Numbered from the stretch's first letter, positions 1-5,831 are shown. The stretch is 5,833 nucleotides of DNA from Campylobacterales bacterium (GCA_027080605.1 JALWRO010000145.1:1-5833); one strand, 5' to 3'. The notes: a model not told the origin generated them from the sequence alone. Made by a program: numbers and translations.

Positions 1-1
1 C

Positions 2-853
2 GATGAGCGACAGTATCGTCTCAGCGATATCGAAAGCGAATCTGTCGTCGCGGTGGGCATCGAACGCCAGAAAGATTTTATCATCCCGGAAGAACATACT
101 ATTTTACAGGAACGGGATTTGGTCTATCTTTTCGGCAATCCCAAAGAGATTCGCTCTCTCTGTCAGCAACTCGAAACCAGAATGCCTGCAACCATCAAAA
201 ATGTCGTTATTTTCGGAGGAGGTGCTTCCGCCCGCCGCATTGCCCTGGCACTCGCAGACAAAAACCTCTCTATTAAACTGATCGAAAGAAACAGAGACTA
301 TTGCAGGGCTGCTTCGGAACTGCTCCAGGATCGTGTTACCATTATCAACGCGCCGTTCGAAGAACACAACCTTTTTGAAACGGAAGGGTTGAAAAACGCC
401 GACATGATCATCTCCGCCACCCAAAACGATGAAAAAAATATTGTCAAATGTATCGAAGCCAGAGAGTTCAACATCGAAAAAGTGGTCGCGGTCAACAATG
501 ACCCGGCTTACTACTCTTTGATGCATCAGCTGGGTATTGTCGTCGTCAGGGGATCGAAAATCGGTACGCACTATGCCATCATCGAGCATATCGGCTCCAG
601 CAACATTGTCAACGTCCGTCACTTCTGCGGCGGCGATGCTGTTATGTTTTTACGCAAAATCTATCCGGAATCACCGCTGATCGGCAAAACTGTCAAACCG
701 GCGGACATTCCCGACACCCTGCTGTTTCAGCTGAGAGATGAAATCATCTACACCAAAAAAGATTTTACACCGCTGGAAGAAGGCGATACCATTGTACTGT
801 TTGGCAAAACCGAAGATGAGGAGATGTTACAAAAATGGATATACACGCTCTGA
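2..853 (+). CDS. trkA: Trk/Ktr K+ uptake regulatory subunit TrkA (5'-truncated by window edge)
   Basis: Peripheral cytoplasmic subunit that binds nucleotide and gates the TrkH K+ channel. The frame is open from base 2, giving 283 residues. Family members are about 450, so roughly 165-170 N-terminal residues (first RCK_N and the start of the first RCK_C) lie outside the window. Visible residues 1-45 end the first RCK_C domain. Residues ~65-190 form the second RCK_N Rossmann domain, with the glycine loop GGGASA at 72-77 after a hydrophobic strand and an acidic residue ending the next strand (LIERN, ~93-97). Residues ~205-283 are the second RCK_C, with the typical SPLIGKTV motif. The loop reads GxGxxA, where the third glycine is often Gly. 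The GTG at 53 and other internal codons are not starts, because homology continues upstream of them. The stop lies inside trkH, so the two genes are probably co-transcribed and translationally coupled. Confidence 0.93.
   Translation, partial: DERQYRLSDIESESVVAVGIERQKDFIIPEEHTILQERDLVYLFGNPKEIRSLCQQLETRMPATIKNVVIFGGGASARRIALALADKNLSIKLIERNRDYCRAASELLQDRVTIINAPFEEHNLFETEGLKNADMIISATQNDEKNIVKCIEAREFNIEKVVAVNNDPAYYSLMHQLGIVVVRGSKIGTHYAIIEHIGSSNIVNVRHFCGGDAVMFLRKIYPESPLIGKTVKPADIPDTLLFQLRDEIIYTKKDFTPLEEGDTIVLFGKTEDEEMLQKWIYTL
818..823 (+). promoter_or_regulatory. Ribosome binding site of trkH inside trkA
   Basis: GAGGAG lies in the 3' end of trkA, 11 nt before the ATG at 835. That spacing is slightly long, but this is the only purine-rich match. 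The nearer ATG at 824 is in the trkA frame and cannot start trkH. The arrangement supports translation of trkH by ribosomes already on the trkA message. Confidence 0.6.
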
Positions 854-2289
854 AAAATGTACTGAAATTTCTCTCCGTCATCGGAGTGGCACTGAGTATT
901 TTCTTTCTGCTGCCGATCGGTGCCGGCTGGTACTATCATGAAGATATCTATAGTTTCATACTCTTTGACGCACTTCTGTTCGGAATCAATATGACACTCT
1001 TTTTAGTGCTGCAAAAACACCGGATGCAGCTGAGCATCAAAGACGGTATTCTCTCTGTAAACCTTGTGTGGATCTTGCTCGGTTTCGGCGGCGCTGTTCC
1101 GCTGATACTCTACAGCGATATCTCCTGGGCAGACGGTTTCTTCGAAGCCATCAGCGGTTTTACCACGACCGGAGCGACCATCTATACCGACATCGAATCG
1201 CTGCCCAAAAGCATACTCCTTTTGCGCAGTCTGACCCACTGGCTGGGCGGTATGGGGATTATCGTACTGGGTGTGGGGCTCTTTTCGCTGATCAATCCCA
1301 GCGGTTCCATGGCACTTTTCAAAGCGGAATCGACCGGTGTAAAGATGGAGAAGGTAACACCGAAAATCAAAGATACCGCCATCCAGCTCTGGGGTATATA
1401 CCTGCTCTTTACCCTGCTTGATCTTATTGCGCTGCATCTGGCGGGAATGGGCTGGTTCGACAGTATCAACCACGCCTTTTCCACTATCTCGACAGGAGGA
1501 TTCTCTACGAAAAACAGTTCTATAGGCTATTTTAACTCTCCGGAAATTTTCTGGATCACGACTTTCTTCATGATTATCTCCGGTATCAACTTTCTTGCAC
1601 ACCTGAAACTCTTTACCGGAGGTAATACGGAAGGCTACCGGAGAGAAGAACCGCTGTGGTATCTGACACTCTTTTTGCTGCTCTCCGTTACCCTGACACT
1701 GGTCGTTGCGGGATTTGACAGTGACAACCTGTTTCACGCCGCCACACACTCCTTTTTTACCATCGCTTCGGTACTGACAACCACAGGGTTTGCGACACTT
1801 GACTATGAACAGTGGGGACATATCGCCGTCAGCGTCATTTTCGTTGCTATGCTTGTGGGTGGAAACGCAGGTTCCACCGCCGGCGGTGTCAAAGTGATTC
1901 GCTACATTGTACTCTTTAAAACATTGACCGCACAACTGAAAAAGAGTCTGCATCCCCATGCGATGGTCAATATCTTTATCGACAAACAGAAAACCTCTTC
2001 GACTATTATCAACTCAACCACCGGGTTTATTTTGCTCTTTATTATCACCAACCTGTTCGTCTCATTTTATCTCTTTTCCAGAGGATTTGATGCGCTGACA
2101 GCAATCTCAACCGCCCTTGCCTGCGTAGGAAATGTAGGACCCGGTTTTGCCCTCACCGGTCCGGCACAAAACTACGCCTTTTTCAACGATGTCGACAAAA
2201 TCATCCTCTCTTTTGCCATGATAGCCGGAAGACTGGAGTTTTACACGGTAGCACTGCTCTTTACAGGAGAGTTCTGGAAAAAATTCTAA
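835..2289 (+). CDS. trkH: Trk-type K+ transporter membrane subunit TrkH
   Basis: Integral inner-membrane K+-translocating subunit of the Trk/Ktr/HKT superfamily, 484 residues, full length for TrkH. Four M1-P-M2 repeats can be followed by their pore-loop signatures: TTTGAT at 110-115, STISTGGF at 216-223, TTTGF at 315-319 and GNVGPG at 432-437. Each carries a filter glycine, as expected for a K+-selective pore. The flexible intramembrane loop of the third repeat is present at 341-353 (GGNAGSTAGG), and the end of the fourth repeat has the conserved GRLE (465-468) before the last hydrophobic segment. An N-terminal hydrophobic pair (~10-60) precedes the first repeat, which is typical of TrkH and absent from the shorter KtrB. 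The ATG at 835 overlaps the trkA end by 19 bp, so the pair is almost certainly one operon and one complex. No residue looks damaged. TrkG is an equivalent family name. Confidence 0.95.
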   Translation: MDIHALKNVLKFLSVIGVALSIFFLLPIGAGWYYHEDIYSFILFDALLFGINMTLFLVLQKHRMQLSIKDGILSVNLVWILLGFGGAVPLILYSDISWADGFFEAISGFTTTGATIYTDIESLPKSILLLRSLTHWLGGMGIIVLGVGLFSLINPSGSMALFKAESTGVKMEKVTPKIKDTAIQLWGIYLLFTLLDLIALHLAGMGWFDSINHAFSTISTGGFSTKNSSIGYFNSPEIFWITTFFMIISGINFLAHLKLFTGGNTEGYRREEPLWYLTLFLLLSVTLTLVVAGFDSDNLFHAATHSFFTIASVLTTTGFATLDYEQWGHIAVSVIFVAMLVGGNAGSTAGGVKVIRYIVLFKTLTAQLKKSLHPHAMVNIFIDKQKTSSTIINSTTGFILLFIITNLFVSFYLFSRGFDALTAISTALACVGNVGPGFALTGPAQNYAFFNDVDKIILSFAMIAGRLEFYTVALLFTGEFWKKF

Positions 2290-2431
2290 ATAAAGCTTCC
2301 CTCTTCTATTGTAATAATGTGTATTTCTTTCTCATTCTGTATAAAAACTGAAAATACAATAATTTTTATATTTTAAATCTATAATAAAAGTTATGATATA
2401 ATAAAATCATCTTATATTCCACAGGCAGTTG
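2290..2431 (+). other. AT-rich intergenic region between trkH and the ClC gene
   Basis: This gap is strongly AT-rich. It contains two TATAAT hexamers (2380-2385 and 2397-2402) and a weak 7-bp inverted repeat (TATTGTA 2307-2313, TACAATA 2355-2361) with a 41-nt loop. I see no convincing intrinsic terminator for trkH, so transcription of trkAH may run into the ClC gene even though that gene has its own promoter. Confidence 0.6.
2394..2402 (+). promoter_or_regulatory. Extended -10 promoter of the ClC gene
   Basis: TGATATAAT is a perfect TGn-TATAAT extended -10 box. No -35 hexamer is recognisable 17 nt upstream (TAAATC), but the upstream region is made of A/T runs, the usual pattern for housekeeping sigma-70 promoters in Campylobacterota. 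The start point would fall near 2408-2410, leaving a leader of about 22 nt before the ATG at 2432. Confidence 0.6.
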
Positions 2432-3841
2432 ATGAGAAGACATTTTACCGAACAAACCGCAATCTTTTTCAGTGTCACCAAATGGATGTTCCTCTCCTCT
2501 TTTATCGGAGTGATGATCGGAGCTATTGTTACCGTCTTTTTAACCATACTCGGTATAGGCGAGGAGAATCGTGATATTGTACCTTTTCACTACTATTACC
2601 TGCTTCCTCTTGCACTGCTCATTACTGTTTGGATAGTACGTACTTTTGCCCCTACTGCAGAGGGACACGGTACCGAAAAAGTCATCGAAGCGGTACACAA
2701 AAATCACGGAAAAATCGATATCAAAGTAATTCCCGTCAAACTGCTGGCTACGCTGCTGACCATTTTTGCCGGCGGTTCCGTAGGGAAAGAGGGACCGGGT
2801 GCACAGATCGGTGCAGGTGCGGCATCTTTTGTCTCCAATATGCTTAAATTTCACAAATCGGACAGAAAAAAACTGGTTATCTGCGGTATCAGTGCAGGAT
2901 TTGCTTCGGTTTTCGGCACCCCTATCGCCGGTGCGATCTTTGGCGTGGAAGTACTGGTTATCGGGGTGATTATGTACGATGTACTTCTGCCCTCTTTCAT
3001 CGCCGGTTTCGCAGCATTTACGACGGCACAGTTTCTGGGCATTCACTACACCTATTTCGACCTTCACTTTTACCAAAACGTTGCACTCGACCTGCCGCTG
3101 ATCCTGAAAGTTGTCCTTGCAGGACTCTTTTTCGGACTGGTATCCGACGTGGTGGTAACAATGGTTTCCTGGACACATCAGCACATCAAACGCATCAAAC
3201 TGCACCCCTACTGGAAAGCAGTTATCGGCGGTATAGTGATTGTCATCCTTGCCCTGATATTCGGAGATGAATACCTCGGTCTGGGTCTGGAGACAATCAA
3301 AGATACACTCGACCCCAACCCTGCCTATACACAAAACCTTCCATGGTACGCCTTTTTGCTCAAAACAGTCTTTACGTCACTCACACTCGGTGTGGGCGGC
3401 AGCGGCGGTATCATCACCCCTATCTTTTATATCGGAGCCACAAGCGGTCACAGTTTCGCACTGCTGACAGGCGATAGCCATATTGCTCTTTTTGCTGCAC
3501 TGGGATTTGTCAGTGTCCTTGCAGGCGCCACCAACACACCTATTGCCGCCACCATCATGGCTGTGGAACTTTTCGGTATAGAAATTGCCCATTACGCCGC
3601 ATTGAGCGCCGTCATCAGTTTTCTGATTACCGGACATCGCAGTGTCTTTACATCTCAGATACTCGCGATGCGAAAATCCGAAATGCTGGAAGTCAAAGTG
3701 GGTCAGGAGATCGAAGAAGCGGAAGTCAACCTCGAAGATCATGAACTCAACAAGATCAAAAACATCCGCGACAAACTCCAGAAAAGACGCGAGCTTTTAC
3801 AAAAAAGACGCCTTGAACAGCGAAAGAACAAAAAAAGCTGA
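2432..3841 (+). CDS. ClC-family chloride channel/transporter with basic C-terminal tail
   Basis: Inner-membrane ClC protein, 469 residues from ATG 2432. A TTG directly before it (2429) is possible, but the CAGG at 2422-2425 is well placed for the ATG. Family marks, in order: GHGTE at 78-82 in the place of GSGIP, GKEGPGAQIG from 118 with the external gating glutamate E120, GTPIAG at 162-167, GGSGGIITP at 322-330 in the place of GxFxP, and Y388, the likely match of the anion-coordinating tyrosine. The segment GVEV (171-174) puts valine where proton-coupled members such as E. coli ClcA have the internal glutamate E203, so coupling to H+ is uncertain. There are no CBS domains. Residues ~435-469 form a highly charged, mostly basic helix facing the cytoplasm. 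Directly downstream of trkAH with its own promoter, it probably moves Cl- or another small anion in ion balance. The family is sure; substrate and mechanism are not. Confidence 0.92.
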   Translation: MRRHFTEQTAIFFSVTKWMFLSSFIGVMIGAIVTVFLTILGIGEENRDIVPFHYYYLLPLALLITVWIVRTFAPTAEGHGTEKVIEAVHKNHGKIDIKVIPVKLLATLLTIFAGGSVGKEGPGAQIGAGAASFVSNMLKFHKSDRKKLVICGISAGFASVFGTPIAGAIFGVEVLVIGVIMYDVLLPSFIAGFAAFTTAQFLGIHYTYFDLHFYQNVALDLPLILKVVLAGLFFGLVSDVVVTMVSWTHQHIKRIKLHPYWKAVIGGIVIVILALIFGDEYLGLGLETIKDTLDPNPAYTQNLPWYAFLLKTVFTSLTLGVGGSGGIITPIFYIGATSGHSFALLTGDSHIALFAALGFVSVLAGATNTPIAATIMAVELFGIEIAHYAALSAVISFLITGHRSVFTSQILAMRKSEMLEVKVGQEIEEAEVNLEDHELNKIKNIRDKLQKRRELLQKRRLEQRKNKKS

Positions 3842-3913
3842 GTCTCTTTTTACAAAAAGTATTAGTAAAAATAACCTTACAAATTTCAATTACTTAAAAT
3901 TTAATTTATTCTA

Positions 3914-3922
3914 TGTTAAAAT
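3914..3922 (+). promoter_or_regulatory. Extended -10 promoter of the malic enzyme gene
   Basis: TGTTAAAAT fits TGn-TAAAAT, one base from the TATAAT consensus, with A/T-rich sequence upstream and no clear -35 box. The predicted start is near 3928-3930, giving a leader of about 60 nt. This uncouples malic enzyme from the ion-transport genes. Confidence 0.6.
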
Positions 3923-3933
3923 GAGCCAGCTCA
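3922..3933 (+). promoter_or_regulatory. Dyad symmetry at the predicted transcription start
   Basis: TGAGC-CA-GCTCA is a perfect 5-2-5 inverted repeat that starts at the last base of the -10 box and spans the predicted +1. A 2-nt centre is too small for an RNA loop, so if it matters it would act as a DNA operator. It could be chance. Confidence 0.3.
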
Positions 3934-3938
3934 AATTT

Positions 3939-3967
3939 TAGGGTTTACCTCCTAAGGGGTAGGGCTA
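3939..3967 (+). promoter_or_regulatory. Hairpin in the malic enzyme 5' leader
   Basis: Eight pairs form between 3944-3951 and 3956-3963 (three are G-U) around a CTAA loop. Three more pairs (TAG 3939-3941 with CTA 3965-3967) close it beyond a small GG/G internal loop. It is followed by A-rich sequence, not a T-tract, so it is not a terminator. CTCCT at 3949-3953 inside the stem is also exactly complementary to the AGGAG ribosome binding site at 3981-3985, so a competing fold is possible. I do not recognise it as a known riboswitch. Confidence 0.4.
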
Positions 3968-3980
3968 TAAAAAAATCAGC

Positions 3981-3985
3981 AGGAG
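3981..3985 (+). promoter_or_regulatory. Ribosome binding site of malic enzyme
   Basis: AGGAG lies five bases before the ATG at 3991, the best-placed Shine-Dalgarno in the window. It fixes the start. Confidence 0.85.
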
Positions 3986-3990
3986 AAAAA

Positions 3991-5274
3991 ATGAGTAACT
4001 TTGAACAAGATAGTCTGAACTATCACAAGGCACAAAATGAGTTTGACACAAACGGCAAAACAGGAACGCTTATTACAAAACCATGTAATACAGAAGAAGA
4101 TTTGTCTATGGCTTACAGTCCCGGTGTAGCATATCCTTGTCTTGAGATAGAAAAAGATATTGAGAAAGCATATGACTATACAAACAAAGGAAACCTGGTT
4201 GCAGTTGTAAGTGACGGAACAGCAGTTTTAGGTCTTGGGGACATAGGACACCTCGCCGGTAAACCGGTTATGGAAGGTAAAGGCGTTTTGTTTAAAAAGT
4301 TTGCCAATGTTGATGCAGTTGATATTGAACTCAATACAAAAGATACGGAAGAAATTATCGAAACAGTTGCCAGAATAGCAGATAGTTTCGGTGGTATAAA
4401 CTTAGAAGATATATCTGCACCAAGATGTTTCGTTATTGAAGAACGATTGAAAGAGATCTGTAATGTTCCTGTATTTCATGACGACCAGCATGGAACAGCG
4501 GTTATTACCACAGCCGGGCTTATCAATGTACTTGATATGAGCGGTAAAAAAGCGGAAGATCTGAAAGTCGTCGTTATCGGTGCGGGCGCTTCCGGTATCG
4601 CATGTGCGACCATGTATAAGGCTCTGGGTGTAAAAAATATCACAATGCTTGATTCCAAAGGTGTTATTCATTCGGGGAGAGATGATCTGAATGAGTATAA
4701 ACAAAAATTTGCTTTTGATACGCCGGACAGAACACTCGAAGATGCATGTAAAGGTGCAGATATGATTCTTGGACTCAGTGGACCGGACTTGATTTCAAAA
4801 GAGATGGTGGCTTCTATGGCGGATAGTCCTATCATCTTTGCCTGTGCAAATCCAAATCCTGAAATAAAACCACCTCTGGCAAAAGAGGCAAGAGCAGATG
4901 TTATCATCGGAACCGGCAGAAGTGATTATCCAAACCAGGTAAACAATGTTTTAGGTTTCCCTCAAATCTTCAGAGGTGCACTGGATGTCAGAGCGACAAA
5001 AATTACTGAAAACATGAAAATGGCAGCTTCAAAAGCGCTTGCAAAACTGGCTAAAGAGCCGGTACCTGACTATGTAAAAGAGGCGCATGGCAGAGGCGAT
5101 GACATGACTTTCGGTCCTGATTACATCATCCCTTCACCATTTGACAAAAGAGTACTTCCTTATGTAGCAAGTGCCGTTGCAAAAGCAGCTATCGAAGACG
5201 GTGTTGCCAGAAAAACCGACTTAGATATGGATGCCTATTTTAAACATCTTGAAGCTTTGGCTGAGAGAAGATAG
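3991..5274 (+). CDS. maeB: Malic enzyme, short MaeB-type (no phosphotransacetylase domain)
   Basis: Cytoplasmic oxidative decarboxylase: malate + NAD(P)+ gives pyruvate + CO2 + NAD(P)H, linking the TCA cycle to pyruvate; the reverse direction is possible. It has 427 residues, the length of the catalytic part alone. E. coli MaeB is about 760 because of a fused phosphotransacetylase-like domain, absent here. N-terminal domain: YSPGVA (42-47, likely catalytic Tyr), GDIGHLAGKPVMEGK (83-97, likely catalytic Lys at 91), and the metal site LEDISAPR (138-145) plus HDDQHGT (163-169). NAD(P)-binding domain: GAGASG at 197-202 and an Asp ending the next strand (D221). C-terminal: SDYPNQVNN (311-319) and FPQIFRGALD (323-332). 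The aspartate hints at NAD, but cofactor choice cannot be settled by eye. It has its own promoter and strong Shine-Dalgarno and is more A/T-rich than the genes before it. The symbol is given by family only. Confidence 0.94.
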   Translation: MSNFEQDSLNYHKAQNEFDTNGKTGTLITKPCNTEEDLSMAYSPGVAYPCLEIEKDIEKAYDYTNKGNLVAVVSDGTAVLGLGDIGHLAGKPVMEGKGVLFKKFANVDAVDIELNTKDTEEIIETVARIADSFGGINLEDISAPRCFVIEERLKEICNVPVFHDDQHGTAVITTAGLINVLDMSGKKAEDLKVVVIGAGASGIACATMYKALGVKNITMLDSKGVIHSGRDDLNEYKQKFAFDTPDRTLEDACKGADMILGLSGPDLISKEMVASMADSPIIFACANPNPEIKPPLAKEARADVIIGTGRSDYPNQVNNVLGFPQIFRGALDVRATKITENMKMAASKALAKLAKEPVPDYVKEAHGRGDDMTFGPDYIIPSPFDKRVLPYVASAVAKAAIEDGVARKTDLDMDAYFKHLEALAERR

Positions 5275-5282
5275 ACTTCAGC

Positions 5283-5309
5283 GTCAGCAGGAAATTTATG
5301 CCTGCTGAC
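5283..5309 (+). terminator. Hairpin after malic enzyme, possible terminator without T-tract
   Basis: GTCAGCAGG (5283-5291) and CCTGCTGAC (5301-5309) form a perfect 9-bp stem with a 9-nt loop, starting 8 bases after the stop codon. Position and strength fit an intrinsic terminator, but the following bases (CTTCACTGTAC) are not a T-run, and neither is the flank read from the other strand. The T-tract may have been lost when the adjacent IS remnant inserted or decayed, or the stem may only stabilise the mRNA 3' end. Confidence 0.55.
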
Positions 5310-5330
5310 CTTCACTGTACTAGCCAACAC

Positions 5331-5612
5331 TTAATCTGACACTCTACAATTTCTCCTGAGATTTAGTGTCAGATGACCAGGAAGCCATCGCATATAGTAG
5401 ATATAGATTTTTAACATCAGTGCAGGACTGTATGGCGGTTGTCCGTCGCTGCTATTCTTCTTTTTGGTGAAAAACCCAAGTTTTGACATATCCAGTATAT
5501 TGACATAGGCATCGATTGCACAAACAGGATTATTCTCATCAACATAATCTTCCACTGACGGAAGAAGAAGCAACGCTTGTTTTCGGTTTTATCCCTGTTT
5601 GTATTTTGGCAT
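5331..5612 (-). pseudogene. Transposase N-terminal fragment, IS1182-like/DUF772
   Basis: On the minus strand, ATG at 5612-5610 follows a purine-rich AGAGAGAAGAG and opens MPKYKQG, then a TAA stop at codon 8 (5591-5589), then NRKQALLLLPSVEDYV without a frame change. The whole stretch matches the familiar start of these transposases (G-x-NR-x-Q, LLP-S-x-x-DYV, DENNPV-x-AID, x-x-LGF, YSPALMLKIYIY). Family resemblance ends at about 5391 (codon 74), just before the usual SSRxLE motif. The 19 codons after it look unrelated and run to a stop at 5333-5331. The usual NPVR reads NPVC here. The DDE catalytic core is absent, so the gene cannot make an active transposase. Nonsense mutation plus loss of the body indicate an old, immobile copy. 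Confidence 0.75.
5334..5374. repeat. Perfect 10-bp inverted repeat, 21-nt spacer
   Basis: ATCTGACACT (5334-5343) and AGTGTCAGAT (5365-5374) are exact reverse complements. They sit just past the point where transposase resemblance ends. There is no T-run on either side. They may be the subterminal end of the old element, a small inserted repeat, or a stem-loop at the deletion junction. Confidence 0.6.
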
Positions 5613-5744
5613 CTCTTCTCTCTTTAAAGCCCGGTATATCTGGATTTGATATATTATTATACCTTTTTTACGGTTTTGATCCGGTGAATTTCAGGGGTAT
5701 TTAAGAAGGTTTTTGCACAGTCTCTATGCTTTGTTATCAACAAA
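5613..5744. other. Non-coding stretch: IS left flank and AT-rich spacer
   Basis: On the minus strand, TATAAT (around 5656-5651) lies about 40 bases before the transposase ATG and may be the element's old promoter. TTTGTT-ATC-AACAAA at 5730-5744 is a small A/T-rich hairpin just after the stop of the next minus-strand frame, too weak to call a terminator. No gene is seen on either strand; the plus-strand open frame through here has no ribosome binding site and overlaps the transposase remnant. Confidence 0.45.
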
Positions 5745-5831
5745 CTAAAACCAATATGACGGATAGTGTTGTTTTTTATCAATATTAACATAAAACAAAG
5801 CGACAATCACAAGTATTATAGCACCAATTAA
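5745..5831 (-). CDS. Possible C-terminal end of an unidentified membrane protein (partial)
   Basis: A minus-strand frame is open from the window edge to a TAG at 5747-5745, giving 28 residues. It begins with a strongly hydrophobic run (LIGAIILVIVALFYV), followed by a charged and aromatic tail (NIDKKQHYPSYWF). That is the look of a final transmembrane helix with a short cytoplasmic end. With only 28 residues no family can be named, and chance cannot be ruled out, since A/T-rich DNA often reads as hydrophobic. If real, the gene is convergent with malic enzyme and the IS remnant lies between their 3' ends. Confidence 0.35.
   Translation of the reverse strand, partial: LIGAIILVIVALFYVNIDKKQHYPSYWF

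Larger units (their letters stand above)
3842..3990 (+). other. Intergenic region and leader of the malic enzyme gene
   Basis: The first 70 bases are AT-rich and hold no clear terminator for the ClC gene; only a weak A/T-based stem can be drawn around the stop codon. The rest holds the promoter, a dyad, a hairpin and the ribosome binding site listed separately. Confidence 0.6.
5314..5722 (-). mobile_element. Remnant of an IS1182-like insertion sequence (approximate limits)
   Basis: The interval contains the start of a minus-strand transposase and its upstream flank. Proposed ends: TTTTTGCACAGTC reaching ~5723 and, on the opposite strand, ACTGTACTA starting at 5314. Read inwards they match in 7 of the first 9 bases (ACTGTGCAA against ACTGTACTA), a plausible but degraded terminal inverted repeat. 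I see no clear target-site duplication. At about 0.4 kb it is far shorter than a complete element (about 1.5 kb or more), so most of the body is gone. The transposase is certain as a remnant; the exact ends are not. Confidence 0.5.

Noticed and set aside
3..281. Plus-strand open frame overlapping the trkA start in another frame
   Set aside because: Its translation shows no family resemblance, while the overlapping trkA frame is conserved throughout.
104..622. Long minus-strand open frame opposite trkA, and similar ones opposite trkH (1003-1959) and the ClC gene (2540-3334)
   Set aside because: Each lies wholly antisense to a clearly conserved gene, has odd low-complexity composition rich in Cys, His and Gln, and has no ribosome binding site or recognisable domain.
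2307..2361. TATTGTA/TACAATA inverted repeat as a trkH terminator
   Set aside because: The stem is only A/T-rich, 7 bp, with a 41-nt loop, and would be unstable in RNA.
2429..2431. TTG at 2429 as the ClC start codon
   Set aside because: The ATG immediately after it is stronger and equally well placed to the CAGG upstream.
3642..3941. Plus-strand frame spanning the end of the ClC gene and the following gap
   Set aside because: Most of it is a shifted reading of the basic ClC tail; it has no Shine-Dalgarno and its end is AT-rich non-coding DNA.
3936..3985. PreQ1-type riboswitch in the malic enzyme leader
   Set aside because: The short hairpin followed by an A-rich stretch and ribosome binding site recalls that class, but the loop and conserved tail do not match, and malic enzyme is not a queuosine gene.
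5516..5704. Plus-strand 62-codon frame across the IS remnant
   Set aside because: It is antisense to the recognisable transposase N-terminus and lacks a ribosome binding site; its hydrophobic stretches come from A/T-rich DNA.
5728..5801. GCTTTGTT/AACAAAGC (5728-5735 and 5794-5801) as terminal repeats of a second small element
   Set aside because: Only 8 bp in A/T-rich DNA, with no flanking duplication, and one arm lies within a possible coding frame.
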